DNA from: Flammeovirgaceae bacterium 311 | Lineage (GTDB): Bacteria; Bacteroidota; Bacteroidia; Cytophagales; Cyclobacteriaceae | Length of the DNA: 64,000 nucleotides | Direction of reading: 5' to 3' | NCBI GenBank assembly: GCA_000597885.1 | Contig: CP004371.1 | Location: forward strand, 4,865,001-4,929,000 | Part shown: positions 18,564-27,065 of the stretch, in pieces | How positions within the stretch are numbered: position 1 is the stretch's first letter | Layout: each line of letters begins with the position of its first letter | Position numbers and translations under genes: made by a program | The notes under the pieces: model-generated | What the model was told of the DNA's origin: nothing | The model's database searches: none | Seen by the model: the letters and a program-made list of their open reading frames with translations, nothing else

Positions 18564-19232
18564 ATGACTCAAAAGGAAATTGCCAAACAGTTTGCCTTCC
18601 TGATCCGGAAGCATCAGGTCGACTACACCCAATTCAAGAACATTGTGAAGATGGTCCGGAAGCAGGCAGGCCTGAAACCTCCCAGGGGAGCAAAGGGTAC
18701 TGTCGATCGCATGAGCAATGAGGAGCGTGACCGGTTCATCACTGAAGCCTATCGAAGGGATCCAAAGCAGGGCCTGATGATGCAAACCCTATATGAGACA
18801 GCTGCCAGGCTGGAGGAGTTTTGTAATCTTACTGTAGAAGATCTTTATACCTCCCAGGAGCTGATCATCATTCGCCAGGGCAAAGGTGACAAGCGGCGTG
18901 AGGTACCTGTTGATCCGGGCCTGGTCAGATCCCTGCTCATCCACCTGGATGGCCGCAGCTCCGGACCACTGTTCCTGAACATCCGGCACAAAGCTTTTGC
19001 TCCCCGGACAATTCAGGCCATGGTGAAAGATATCGCAGCTGATGCCGGCATTAAAACCAAGATCTACCCTCACCTACTCCGGCACACCCGGGCAACTGAT
19101 CTGGCAGAAGCCGGGATGAAGGTGGAGCTGATCAGCAAGATTCTGGGACACTCTAAAATTGAAACTACCCAGATCTATACCAGGACTGCCCAGCTGGATG
19201 TAAAGGAAGGGCTAAGGAACCTGAAGATCTAA
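18564..19232 (+). CDS. Second tyrosine recombinase (compact XerC/D-like)
   Basis: The 222-residue protein contains little more than the catalytic domain: Arg in ETAARLEEFCNL, Lys in GKGDKRREVPV, HxxR in HLLRHTRATDL, His in LGHSKIETT and Tyr in QIYTRT. All catalytic residues are present, but the arm-binding and most of the core-binding domain are absent. Its N-terminal 40 residues are helical. It has its own promoter box and a preceding terminator, so it is expressed separately from int. Possible roles are genome dimer resolution, inversion or help in excision. Confidence 0.85.
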   Translation: MTQKEIAKQFAFLIRKHQVDYTQFKNIVKMVRKQAGLKPPRGAKGTVDRMSNEERDRFITEAYRRDPKQGLMMQTLYETAARLEEFCNLTVEDLYTSQELIIIRQGKGDKRREVPVDPGLVRSLLIHLDGRSSGPLFLNIRHKAFAPRTIQAMVKDIAADAGIKTKIYPHLLRHTRATDLAEAGMKVELISKILGHSKIETTQIYTRTAQLDVKEGLRNLKI

Positions 19233-19762
19233 TTACCCAATCCTGTCTTTGCCTGATTGACCAGGCTCTCCTGGTATCCTTCGATCAGTCTTCCTATCAG
19301 AACATTGATCTGGCCATAGAACTGCTTTGCAAACCATTTGCGAGGCTTGTGCCGATAACTTTTTAATCTGCCTTTTGAGATTGCCCATGCAAGGCGCTTG
19401 ACCGCTATGCTTTCTGATGGAATCTTTCCCTCCTTATAACCTGGTACATACTTGAATTTTGAAACACCCAGCTTACGCACAAACTCCTCCATTGCCTCCA
19501 CTGGAGGCTGCTTGGTGTAGAGCAGGTTCCGCATATCATGGTGACGCCCATGGTCTGAGAACACAAAAATTACCCTGCCAAGGATCTTGCCAGATGCATC
19601 CTGTACCTGCTCTTCAAAACTCTGCTGCAATCCCTTAGTCAGGGTAAGCTTTTTCTTCTCAACATTTTCTGCAAGCAACCTGCTAACATTTGCGCTCCAG
19701 TCTCCCAATTCAGCTTTGATATAAGCCTCTATTTGATCAGTGGTAAGATTCTTAGCATCCAT
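19229..19762 (-). CDS. Inverted phage protein, possible tail-completion type
   Basis: The 177-residue product starts at MDAKNLTTDQIEAYIK (19762); longer in-frame starts run into the late promoter. The C-terminal half (SIAVKRLAWAISKGRLK, WFAKQFYGQINVLIGRLIEG) resembles the basic helical part of gp10-like tail-completion proteins, but this is a weak, pattern-level impression. It is transcribed from its own copy of the GCATCC-type late promoter, back-to-back with the amidase operon, so it is probably expressed late. It converges with the second recombinase, with stops overlapping by 4 bp. Confidence 0.6.
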   Translation of the reverse strand: MDAKNLTTDQIEAYIKAELGDWSANVSRLLAENVEKKKLTLTKGLQQSFEEQVQDASGKILGRVIFVFSDHGRHHDMRNLLYTKQPPVEAMEEFVRKLGVSKFKYVPGYKEGKIPSESIAVKRLAWAISKGRLKSYRHKPRKWFAKQFYGQINVLIGRLIEGYQESLVNQAKTGLGN

Positions 19763-19765
19763 ATA

Positions 19766-19802
19766 GCAAGCTACCTGCAGGCCTGCAGATCTATTAGGAT
19801 GC
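19766..19802 (-). promoter_or_regulatory. Putative phage late promoter, leftward copy
   Basis: On the minus strand, GCATCCTAA starts at 19802, a TAGCTTGC box starts 29 bp later, and the ATG follows 40 bp from the first base. This matches the geometry of the rightward copies. It is divergent from the copy at 19811, and the two GCATCCT boxes form an inverted repeat with an 8-bp spacer. Confidence 0.6.
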
Positions 19803-19810
19803 TGAATTTG

Positions 19811-19848
19811 GCATCCTAAAAATGGCAATTGCCATGCATCAACTTTGC
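19811..19848 (+). promoter_or_regulatory. Putative phage late promoter with TGGCAATTGCCA palindrome
   Basis: The GCATCCTAAAA box at 19811 is followed by the 12-bp palindrome at 19823-19834. CAACTTTGC then lies exactly 29 bp from the first base, and the ATG is at 19852. The start codon is only 4 nt after TTTG, which predicts a leaderless or nearly leaderless mRNA. Confidence 0.7.
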
Positions 19849-19851
19849 TGC

Positions 19852-20445
19852 ATGGGGAATGCAGATTACTTAATGCTTCATTGTGCTGCCACGCCGGAAG
19901 GGCGCGATGTGCAGCCACAGCACATTGCACAAATGCACCTGGGGCCATGCGACATCTTGAAGGGTGGCAAATACCTGGGCACAAAATACAACGGCCGCAC
20001 CTACCATAATAGGGCCGTGCTTCCGGAAGCAATCATCGGCGGCGTACCCATACACAAACTCAATGGCCGTGGCTGGCAGCAGGTAGGTTATCGGGAGCTG
20101 ATCGACATTTTCGGAAAGGTCCACATCCTGGTTGATTATAATGATGATGCCTGGATCCAGGACAATGAGATCACCAACGGCGCGGCCGGATGGAATCACA
20201 AAACCATTCACATTGTGTATGCCGGCGGCGTCGATCAGAACCTAAAGGCCAAGGACACCCGCACCGCAAAGCAACGCGAAGCCATGGCTGCCCTGGTGTG
20301 CCGCTACATCCTCCATCACCCCAACATCAAAGTAATAGGCCACAACCAGGTAGCCCGCAAGGATTGCCCTTCATTTGATGTGCCGGCATGGGCTAAGAGC
20401 CTGGGCCTCGATCCAAAGAACATCGAAACCCGCAAATTCTACTAA
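19852..20445 (+). CDS. N-acetylmuramoyl-L-alanine amidase (endolysin)
   Basis: This 197-residue enzyme should cleave the amide between MurNAc and L-Ala during lysis. It belongs to the Amidase_2/T7-lysozyme type. The N-terminal LMLHCAATPEGRD supplies the first zinc His, NHKTIHIVYAGG the central strand, and GHNQVARKDCPSFDVPAW the second His and the Cys ligand. There is no signal peptide, so a holin or other export route is needed. The ATG at 19852 fits the promoter geometry; ATG 19873 is an alternative. It heads an operon with tail-appendage genes. Confidence 0.85.
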   Translation: MGNADYLMLHCAATPEGRDVQPQHIAQMHLGPCDILKGGKYLGTKYNGRTYHNRAVLPEAIIGGVPIHKLNGRGWQQVGYRELIDIFGKVHILVDYNDDAWIQDNEITNGAAGWNHKTIHIVYAGGVDQNLKAKDTRTAKQREAMAALVCRYILHHPNIKVIGHNQVARKDCPSFDVPAWAKSLGLDPKNIETRKFY

Positions 20446-21020
20446 TGGCAGTCATTGTTAAAGCGGCTCCCAGAACAGTAGGCCCTAATCCTCCGGGCCT
20501 GGCCATGGTGATCCCTATCCCCGCTGATCAGATCATCAGCATGCCTGAATACGTGCCTAATGGTGAGCTGGACGATGATCTCCTGGTATTAAATGATGCC
20601 ACCGTGCATGCTTTTTGGGTGCATGATCTTGGAGGAGAATTTGAGGAGCGCTTGAGGGTAAACAGTGCCGGCGGCTACTATGATGTTTCTGTTGAGTTTC
20701 TGCACGTTGGTCCGGAAGCAGAATCAGATGCCATCTTCCGCCCATGGAAGGGCCGGGAGTTTTGCCTGCTGGCCACCACGAACCAGGGCAAGCGGCTGCT
20801 AATCGGCAGTAAGGAGCGCCCGCTCCAGGTCGAGATCCGGAAGACGACCGGATCACTTAGCGGCCTTTATGGCTACCGCTTAAGCTTCCAGGGTGAGCAG
20901 CTCTGGCCGGCTCCCCGCATGATCGGTGAATTTGTTGGCGGCAATCCAGAGGTACCACCAGCAGAGCAGCAGATGATCGACTGGAGCGAATACGACTTTA
21001 CATACATGGATTTCTACTAA
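20445..21020 (+). CDS. Phage hypothetical protein
   Basis: This 191-residue protein starts within the stop of the amidase gene (TAATG), so it is translationally coupled. It is rich in beta-strand character (FWVHDLGGEFEERLRV, GGYYDVSVEFLHVG) with an acidic, aromatic end. No family is recognised. Its position in front of appendage genes suggests a virion or tail-fibre accessory protein. Confidence 0.65.
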   Translation: MAVIVKAAPRTVGPNPPGLAMVIPIPADQIISMPEYVPNGELDDDLLVLNDATVHAFWVHDLGGEFEERLRVNSAGGYYDVSVEFLHVGPEAESDAIFRPWKGREFCLLATTNQGKRLLIGSKERPLQVEIRKTTGSLSGLYGYRLSFQGEQLWPAPRMIGEFVGGNPEVPPAEQQMIDWSEYDFTYMDFY

Positions 21021-21021
21021 G

Positions 21022-21717
21022 ATGGCTGTACTGGATAAAAGTGCATTACTGCAGCGCATGCTGCAAAAGATCCGCTCCAATGGAGTGGGAGGCAAAACCC
21101 AGGCTGTTGAGCTTAGGGATTTTCTTACCGATTTGATCGATACAGTTTTTAGCCTGGCAGAAGGTGCATCCGTTAGCCAGGCAGAGCTGGCCTGGGATCC
21201 GGAGGCAACCTATAATACCACAGACAAACCTTTTGCTGTATATGATGATCGGTTTTACAAATCGAAGGTAGCTCCTAACATCAACAACGTGCCCCCCATA
21301 GTTCCGGACGTCAATGGCAAGTATGAAGATGCCAACTGGGTGGAAGTATCTGCAGGCCTGAAGAGCAGTATAAAAGCCTGGAGGCCGGGCCTGTTCACTG
21401 CCACCGAAGAAGACGAAAAGATCATCGTGGGCCAGGGCACCTATTTATATGCCCTCAATGAAAATGTTTCCCTTCCCTTTGAAAGTACTGACTTCACCAC
21501 AGAGCTGGCGCAGGGCAAGTGGGTGCTGCAGGGTAGTAAGATTAAGACCTCTGATGATTCAGGGCTTTTGATTGATATGTCTACTTACCAAGCTGGCTAT
21601 GTGCTGGTTGCGCATCCTACTACACCTAACCTCTTAGTTTTTGCGGAAGCGACTACCACAGAAACACCTCCTGAATCAGGACAATTCACCTATACATTAC
21701 CCTTAACACTGGTATAA
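21022..21717 (+). CDS. Phage hypothetical, probable tail-appendage protein
   Basis: The 231-residue protein has a helical N-terminus (LLQRMLQKIRSNG, ELRDFLTDLIDTVFS). A beta-rich part with a carbohydrate-binding-like motif follows (AYDPEAT-type: AWDPEATYNTTDKPFAVYDD). The latter resembles small modules in phage receptor-binding proteins. The start is 1 bp after the preceding stop. Function is inferred from context only. Confidence 0.6.
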   Translation: MAVLDKSALLQRMLQKIRSNGVGGKTQAVELRDFLTDLIDTVFSLAEGASVSQAELAWDPEATYNTTDKPFAVYDDRFYKSKVAPNINNVPPIVPDVNGKYEDANWVEVSAGLKSSIKAWRPGLFTATEEDEKIIVGQGTYLYALNENVSLPFESTDFTTELAQGKWVLQGSKIKTSDDSGLLIDMSTYQAGYVLVAHPTTPNLLVFAEATTTETPPESGQFTYTLPLTLV

Positions 21718-23325
21718 ATGGCAAAGATCACAACTGCAAATAAAACCACCGGCGAGACCTTCAGCGCTGCAGAGTATAATGAAATCAAATCTTCAGTTAA
21801 CAGCCTATACGACAACACAGAAACTGTAGTTGAGGCTTTTTCAACAGAGCTATTATTTAACAAGCCTGCTAAAGACCAAAGTGGCGGCACTTATCAGCAA
21901 ACCGGCCCGCTCTCTTTTACTGTAAATGCGGCAAGTAGTTATATTTCTGGTACAATACGCCGCGAAATAGAGGCAGACGGAATAAGCCCGATCTCTTTTT
22001 CATCCGACTTTAACCGGATTTACCATAATGATTTTTTAAACGGGCAACCTTTAACGGCGGGCGTACATGAATTACTCTTTATGTATAAGCACGGCGGGCT
22101 AGTGAGTGTTAATATACTTTCCGGAGCGACGGCCGGCTCAGGTGGCGGAAATGCTAATTTACCGCCCGCTCCGCAAGATGTAACCGTAACAAATGTACAA
22201 GATACTACAGCTACGGTGAGCTGGTCGGCGGTTAGCAATATGCAGGGGTATAATGTATTTGTTAACGGCAACAAGTCGAACGACCCTATAATTACAGCGC
22301 TTACCTACAACATAACAGGCTTAACGCCTGGCACGTCTTATAGTATCGAGGTTAAGGCCGTGAACGCTGAAAACGCCGTTTCAGCTACAGATCCGGCGCA
22401 ACTTAAAACGATTCTTACCAAGCCTGCACAAGTCGGTTCTGTTACTGTTACGCCGGGTACATTCCAGAATACTATATCCTGGGGAGCGGTTGTAAGTGCA
22501 ACAAGTTACGGGCTTGAATTTAGCACGGACGGCGCAACCTTTGCGGCGCTGGTTGTACAATCCGGCACAAACTATCTGCATAGCGGATTAACCGCCGGCA
22601 CTACTTACCACTACAGAGTAAGGGCGATTAACGCAACTGGAACGTCTGTAAACTGGAGCAATGTAGTTACCGGCGTACCTACATCCGGGGTAACAACCTT
22701 GTATAGCCATAACTTTGCAGGCACTACCAACGATGCAAGCAAAGGAACTGTTATTAATCCTAACCCTACGCTTATACAAATTAGCCAGAACGATAAGCTA
22801 GAACTACGCAACTTAGCAAGCGGTACAACGGGCGGTTCTTATAATAACCGCTGGGAATCTGTATCACTTGGAAATGCCAACGTGATGAATGGCCTTTTAA
22901 CCTTTGATGCTACAGTAGTAGGCGAAAACGGCGTGGCTACTCATAACATCGGATTAGGGGAAAGTTTTGCAGACTGCCTTTATTTTAACAGGCAGTCAAG
23001 TTCTGGTAGATTTAATAAGGTTAGGCTTACGATTCGTAAAGATTCGGTAAGCATACATACAATAGATTTAGCAGATACTGATGTTGTAAACCCTAACAGC
23101 ATAGATTATGCCTTTATTACACATATGCGAATCATTAAAAACGGTACAAATTTCAGGTTCTTTACCTCAATTGACAATGGTGCTTCATTCCAGCAAATCG
23201 GTAATGTAGGTGGATATACAGTAGATTACGGCACAAGGCCGATGAAAGCGTTTGCCGCGCTGGATGCAAATAACTCTACGCTTAAAGTGGTTACTGTTAA
23301 CCTTGTAACCCTAACAGATAGTTAA
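21718..23325 (+). CDS. Fibronectin type III tail-appendage protein
   Basis: The 535-residue protein begins with a short helical attachment segment (about 1-60). A linker leads into two fibronectin type III repeats (about 150-235: PPAPQDVTVTNVQDTTATVSW; and 240-325: TYHYRVRAINATG). The C-terminal 200 residues form a beta-sandwich, lectin-like domain. It is likely a receptor-binding or host-surface adhesion protein. From about 21.9 kb the codon choice shifts towards A/T-ending codons compared with the flanking phage genes, suggesting module exchange. Confidence 0.75.
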   Translation: MAKITTANKTTGETFSAAEYNEIKSSVNSLYDNTETVVEAFSTELLFNKPAKDQSGGTYQQTGPLSFTVNAASSYISGTIRREIEADGISPISFSSDFNRIYHNDFLNGQPLTAGVHELLFMYKHGGLVSVNILSGATAGSGGGNANLPPAPQDVTVTNVQDTTATVSWSAVSNMQGYNVFVNGNKSNDPIITALTYNITGLTPGTSYSIEVKAVNAENAVSATDPAQLKTILTKPAQVGSVTVTPGTFQNTISWGAVVSATSYGLEFSTDGATFAALVVQSGTNYLHSGLTAGTTYHYRVRAINATGTSVNWSNVVTGVPTSGVTTLYSHNFAGTTNDASKGTVINPNPTLIQISQNDKLELRNLASGTTGGSYNNRWESVSLGNANVMNGLLTFDATVVGENGVATHNIGLGESFADCLYFNRQSSSGRFNKVRLTIRKDSVSIHTIDLADTDVVNPNSIDYAFITHMRIIKNGTNFRFFTSIDNGASFQQIGNVGGYTVDYGTRPMKAFAALDANNSTLKVVTVNLVTLTDS

Positions 23326-23326
23326 T

Positions 23327-24700
23327 ATGAGGGCTTTTATTAATTCTCTTTTTAGGGGGGTTCAACTTTCGGGAATCCCGCCGCGCCAGTCGCTTTACCT
23401 TACCGAGGAAGGTAGGTTGAGCGAATGGAAGCCGGTAAGCAGCCCTTTTAGTACGGTTAACGGACTAGTTTATAACCGCGTGAACGGCCATCACTATTTT
23501 TCGGCACAAAGCATCGGAGGTATACCCTGGAACAGAAGCAGCTTTGTTTATCGATACGATAAATCCGGTAATCAGATTGTGCAACAGGTACATATACCGA
23601 AACATAATGATATTACCGAGGCCTGGGACACTCACCCAGTGCCCGTTACTCATGTATTAGAGGATGGCAATATCTTGGTTACGGTTGAAAAAACGATGGA
23701 TTCAAACAACAGGAGTAACGGACATAATACCGATATGTTACTTTACAAAACAACGGTTCCGGGTGATTTGTCTACGTTAGCTTATTGGAAAAGCCTACCC
23801 GGCTTTTACTGTTATCCAAAAGTTTGGCAAAAGGGGCCGTACATTCATTTTAATTTCAGGGGTACGAGAGGCGGCCTGGACCTTACAAAAACTATCTTAG
23901 AAAGCAGCTATGATAGCGGCGTAACATTTACAGATCGTATAATTGTAGATATTCCGATGACCTCTCCGTTGCGCAGGGCTTACACCCGTATGTTGTGGGA
24001 TGAAAGCAGCGAGGAAATGATATTGCTACTTACTATCCGAAACGATAGTATAGGCATTTATGAAAGTGTTTATGCAATTCGGAGTCATATTTCAGACGGC
24101 AAGGTATGGCAAAATTGGGAGGGGACATTTAGTAAAGACGTAAGCACCCAGGGCGCTATTACCTTTGCTGAAATTCAACCCTGTTTAGTCTGGTATAATA
24201 ACCCGGAGCAATACATAACACTTGCAGAGGGCGGGGCGGCCGCAAACGGCACACTTAAATTGCTCATGAGTCGTAGTATACCCACAGGCGGCGTATTTGA
24301 TAACAACGCGGAGAGTACGCAAGAAGATTTAAGACTGTTTTTCAATGATGGTAGCGGCTGGAAGTGGAACAGTTTAAAATCGATAATGCCTTCACCGAGC
24401 TATGCTCATTACACTTCGCAAGAAAACCTTATATCTTTCGCTTCGCTGCCGGATGCCGATTATATACAGGTGATGGATAAAACAAATTCTCCTGTTTGCC
24501 GCCTTTACGAACACAGAAGCACAAATAACTTTCAAAGCTATACCTCTAAATTGATTTGGGAGGGCGTTGGGAGCTATTACCTAGGGCCTAAAACTGCAAA
24601 CGCAAGAAGCATAAAAGAGCAATTAAGCTTGTTAGTAGATGTTCAGGGGCAGCAAACTCAATTTAATTCCAGTTCAAATCTTTTGGTTTTAGATGCCTAA
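23327..24700 (+). CDS. BNR/sialidase-like beta-propeller appendage protein
   Basis: This 457-residue protein starts 1 bp after the FN3 protein. Repeated blade-like elements such as NGLVYNRVNGHHYFSAQ, LPGFYCYPKVWQKGPYIHF and SSYDSGVTFTDRI, and the Asp-box-like SYDSGVTF, suggest a six-bladed propeller of the BNR type. It could bind or cleave a surface glycan during adsorption. No catalytic triad was assigned. It shares the unusual codon use of the preceding gene. An overlapping terminator/promoter follows. Confidence 0.6.
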   Translation: MRAFINSLFRGVQLSGIPPRQSLYLTEEGRLSEWKPVSSPFSTVNGLVYNRVNGHHYFSAQSIGGIPWNRSSFVYRYDKSGNQIVQQVHIPKHNDITEAWDTHPVPVTHVLEDGNILVTVEKTMDSNNRSNGHNTDMLLYKTTVPGDLSTLAYWKSLPGFYCYPKVWQKGPYIHFNFRGTRGGLDLTKTILESSYDSGVTFTDRIIVDIPMTSPLRRAYTRMLWDESSEEMILLLTIRNDSIGIYESVYAIRSHISDGKVWQNWEGTFSKDVSTQGAITFAEIQPCLVWYNNPEQYITLAEGGAAANGTLKLLMSRSIPTGGVFDNNAESTQEDLRLFFNDGSGWKWNSLKSIMPSPSYAHYTSQENLISFASLPDADYIQVMDKTNSPVCRLYEHRSTNNFQSYTSKLIWEGVGSYYLGPKTANARSIKEQLSLLVDVQGQQTQFNSSSNLLVLDA

Positions 24701-24715
24701 CTAACCCCCATTTTC

Positions 24716-24753
24716 GCATCCTAAAATATTTTTTCAGTCCTGAAGAGCTTTGT
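24716..24753 (+). promoter_or_regulatory. Putative phage late promoter overlapping a terminator
   Basis: GCATCCTAAAA begins at 24716 and GAGCTTTGT sits at the conserved 29-bp offset. Here the ATG lies 68 bp from the box instead of 40-42, giving a predicted leader of about 27 nt. The -7-like box is also the left arm of the hairpin at 24744-24781. Confidence 0.55.
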
Positions 24754-24781
24754 GATCAACACTGACCACAAAGCTCTTTTT
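24744..24781 (+). terminator. Terminator ending the tail-appendage operon
   Basis: A perfect 11-bp stem (AGAGCTTTGTG / CACAAAGCTCT) with a 12-nt loop runs into TTTT immediately before the protease start codon. Transcripts arriving from upstream can form the full hairpin. Transcripts starting at the overlapping promoter would begin in the loop and lack the left arm. Confidence 0.75.
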
Positions 24782-24783
24782 GC

Positions 24784-26025
24784 ATGCACGAGATTCTATC
24801 TACCAGACTCTGGGCTCTTGAAAGTAAGTACTTCGATGCGATGGCACCCCTGGTGCTTAAGCGTATTGCCAATGGCGGCAATATCGAGGCACTGAAGGCA
24901 GAGCACAAGGAGCTGCAGGCAGGGCTCGCTTACGATGATGCCACAGGCCTGATCGTATTTGAGACCGAGCAGGGCAAAGTGTGCATCATCCAGGTGACTG
25001 GCGCCATGAGCAAAAACGGGGGCATGTGCTCCTACGGCACCAAGTCTCTTTCCTCTGCAATTGCTAAAGTCAATTCAGCGGATCATATCAAAGGGATCGT
25101 GCTCGTGGGTGATACACCAGGTGGAGCCGTCGATGGCCTGCCGGAGTTTGCTGAAGCAATTCGCACCAGCACAAAGCCGATTGTAACATTTATCGACGGT
25201 ATGCTTTGCAGTGCCGGCTACTGGTTCGGATCCCAATCCAGGTACATCATCGCCAATAAGCTTAACTACGCTACTATCGGATCAATCGGCACGCTCTGCA
25301 TGCTGGTGGATCAGACGGAATGGCTGAAGAAAGAAGGTCTGAAGGTGACGATCCTCCGCGCTGATCAGAGCAAGGATAAGGCTGTACTGAATCCTTATGA
25401 AGAGGCTCCAACCGAAGCAGTGGAGGCTCTGAAAGCAGAGCTGAACCTGATCACGGAAGACTTCATCTCCGCAGTGAAGGCCGGCAGGGGCATCAAACTT
25501 AGAACCGGCAAGGAAGATATCTTCACCGGCAAAACCTACTCCAAAGATGAAGCCCTTAAGATGGGCATGATCGACAGCATCGGATCTCTGAATGATGCTG
25601 TAACCAAAGTGCTCCAGCTGGCTAAGCAAAAGAGCACCTCCACAATACCCGCAACCACTTCCAAGCAATCAAATATGAAGATTTTCGGAATCTCCTTCGG
25701 CAAAGAAGCCGGAGCAGAGCTCACTGATGAGCAAACCTCTGCCCTGCAGGCCGCTGAAGCAAAAGCGAATGCTGCTGAGGCGAAAGTAGCACAACAGGCT
25801 ACTGAATTAGAATCGCTCAAATCTGCCAAGGCAGCACTGGAGCAGAAGGATCAGGAGCAGGCGAAGACGATCAGCGAACAGGCTGATCAGATCAAGCGCC
25901 TGGAGGCAGCTGGTGACTCCACCACTGCCGCAATCAAAGAAGGTGATAACAACACCGGCGCTGGCCAGCAGACTCGCAAGAAGTACAGCTGGGAAGTGAA
26001 AGCCGAGAAAAAGGCAGGTAAATAA
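24784..26025 (+). CDS. Capsid maturation protease (S49/SppA-like) fused to scaffold
   Basis: The 413-residue protein has a peptidase S49/ClpP-like domain (about 60-280: GIVLVGDTPGGAVDGLPEF, FIDGMLCSAGYWFGSQS with the likely Ser nucleophile in CSAGYW, and GSIGTL). A C-terminal coiled coil follows (about 320-395, Ala/Glu/Lys-rich). Protease-scaffold fusions like this lie upstream of major capsid genes in many phages. An internal in-frame ATG at 25675 could yield free scaffold. The major capsid gene follows 23 bp downstream. Confidence 0.85.
   Translation: MHEILSTRLWALESKYFDAMAPLVLKRIANGGNIEALKAEHKELQAGLAYDDATGLIVFETEQGKVCIIQVTGAMSKNGGMCSYGTKSLSSAIAKVNSADHIKGIVLVGDTPGGAVDGLPEFAEAIRTSTKPIVTFIDGMLCSAGYWFGSQSRYIIANKLNYATIGSIGTLCMLVDQTEWLKKEGLKVTILRADQSKDKAVLNPYEEAPTEAVEALKAELNLITEDFISAVKAGRGIKLRTGKEDIFTGKTYSKDEALKMGMIDSIGSLNDAVTKVLQLAKQKSTSTIPATTSKQSNMKIFGISFGKEAGAELTDEQTSALQAAEAKANAAEAKVAQQATELESLKSAKAALEQKDQEQAKTISEQADQIKRLEAAGDSTTAAIKEGDNNTGAGQQTRKKYSWEVKAEKKAGK
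25675..26025 (+). CDS. Candidate nested scaffold protein
   Basis: An in-frame ATG (codon 298 of the protease gene) begins MKIFGISFGKEAGAEL, which looks like an authentic protein start. It precedes the acidic coiled coil. Internal translation here would give a 116-residue scaffold, like lambda Nu3 within gene C. The upstream A-rich CAATCAAAT fits Bacteroidota initiation regions, which rarely use strong Shine-Dalgarno sites. Confidence 0.4.
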   Translation: MKIFGISFGKEAGAELTDEQTSALQAAEAKANAAEAKVAQQATELESLKSAKAALEQKDQEQAKTISEQADQIKRLEAAGDSTTAAIKEGDNNTGAGQQTRKKYSWEVKAEKKAGK

Positions 26026-26048
26026 ACTACTACTCTTAAACGCAAATC

Positions 26049-26996
26049 ATGAGCGCTCTGAAAATTGACGAACTCGTTGACGCACTAGGCGATTACAACC
26101 GCGAGCACAGGGATGTGCTGATCAGCGAGGCTCTTCTGGATGAAGACTTCCAGAACAATTATGAGGTGATGGATGATGTGACCGACGAGGTTCCCCTTCC
26201 CAGCCTTGCCATCACTGACCTGATCAAGCCAGGTAACCCAACCGCCTTCCAGCCTACCAGCAATGCGCTGCAGTTTGGAGCCCGTATTCTGAAGGTTCGC
26301 CCTATCAAGGTTGACCTTTTGCTTGTACCCCAGATCATGGAAAAGACCTGGTTGGGCAAGATGAAAAAGTCTTCTGATCATGGTGCAATTCCATTCGAGC
26401 AATTCATCATGCAGTACATCTCCAGCAAGATCCGCGAAAACGTGCGTCTGCAGGGCATCTACAAAGGCGTTTACAACGCTGCCGGCACTACGCCTATCGA
26501 TACCATGACTGGCTGGCTGAAGCTGATCGCTGATGACATCGCTGATGTTGCCAATGGCCAGATCTCTCCGGTAGTTACTGGTGCAGTTACTGCCACTAAC
26601 ATCATCGATTCTGCAGAAGCAGTGTATGATGGACTTGGTGAGGCTTACAAAAACGTGCCTACCGAAATGAAGGTAGCACCTTCACTTTTTGACTGGTATG
26701 GCCGCCGCTACCGCTCGCTTTTCAATGGCTCTCCAATCTATACCGGCATCAAGCGTGACCGCGTGCAGCTGGATGGCACCCTTTGCGAGCTGGTACGTGA
26801 TCCAGGCCTGGCAGGTAGCCAGCGCATGATCTGCACTCCTAAGGAGAACCTGGTATTTGGTGTAGACAGCTTAAGCGACTACAACCTGGACATCCAGAAG
26901 GAGAACAGGACTATCAAGATCCTGATCGACTTCAAGGCAGGCGTTGAATTCAAAGAAGTGCACCCACGCGCACTCTCTGTAAACGACCAGGCGTAA
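26049..26996 (+). CDS. Major capsid protein
   Basis: The 315-residue product follows the protease/scaffold gene directly. Its make-up is typical of an HK97-fold capsid subunit: a helical N-terminus, a long segment with VRPIKVDLLLVPQIMEKTWLG, and a late strand pair (NRTIKILIDFKAGVEF). The end EVHPRALSVNDQA is also consistent. Direct family recognition is not possible by eye; position and size carry the call. Codon use is strongly biased to common codons, as expected of an abundant protein. Confidence 0.8.
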   Translation: MSALKIDELVDALGDYNREHRDVLISEALLDEDFQNNYEVMDDVTDEVPLPSLAITDLIKPGNPTAFQPTSNALQFGARILKVRPIKVDLLLVPQIMEKTWLGKMKKSSDHGAIPFEQFIMQYISSKIRENVRLQGIYKGVYNAAGTTPIDTMTGWLKLIADDIADVANGQISPVVTGAVTATNIIDSAEAVYDGLGEAYKNVPTEMKVAPSLFDWYGRRYRSLFNGSPIYTGIKRDRVQLDGTLCELVRDPGLAGSQRMICTPKENLVFGVDSLSDYNLDIQKENRTIKILIDFKAGVEFKEVHPRALSVNDQA

Positions 26997-27065
26997 GAAA
27001 GTGCCCTCCGGGGCTCTTTCTCTTTAGTAAATCAATTGTAAGACTTCACTTAAAAGTTAATTATA

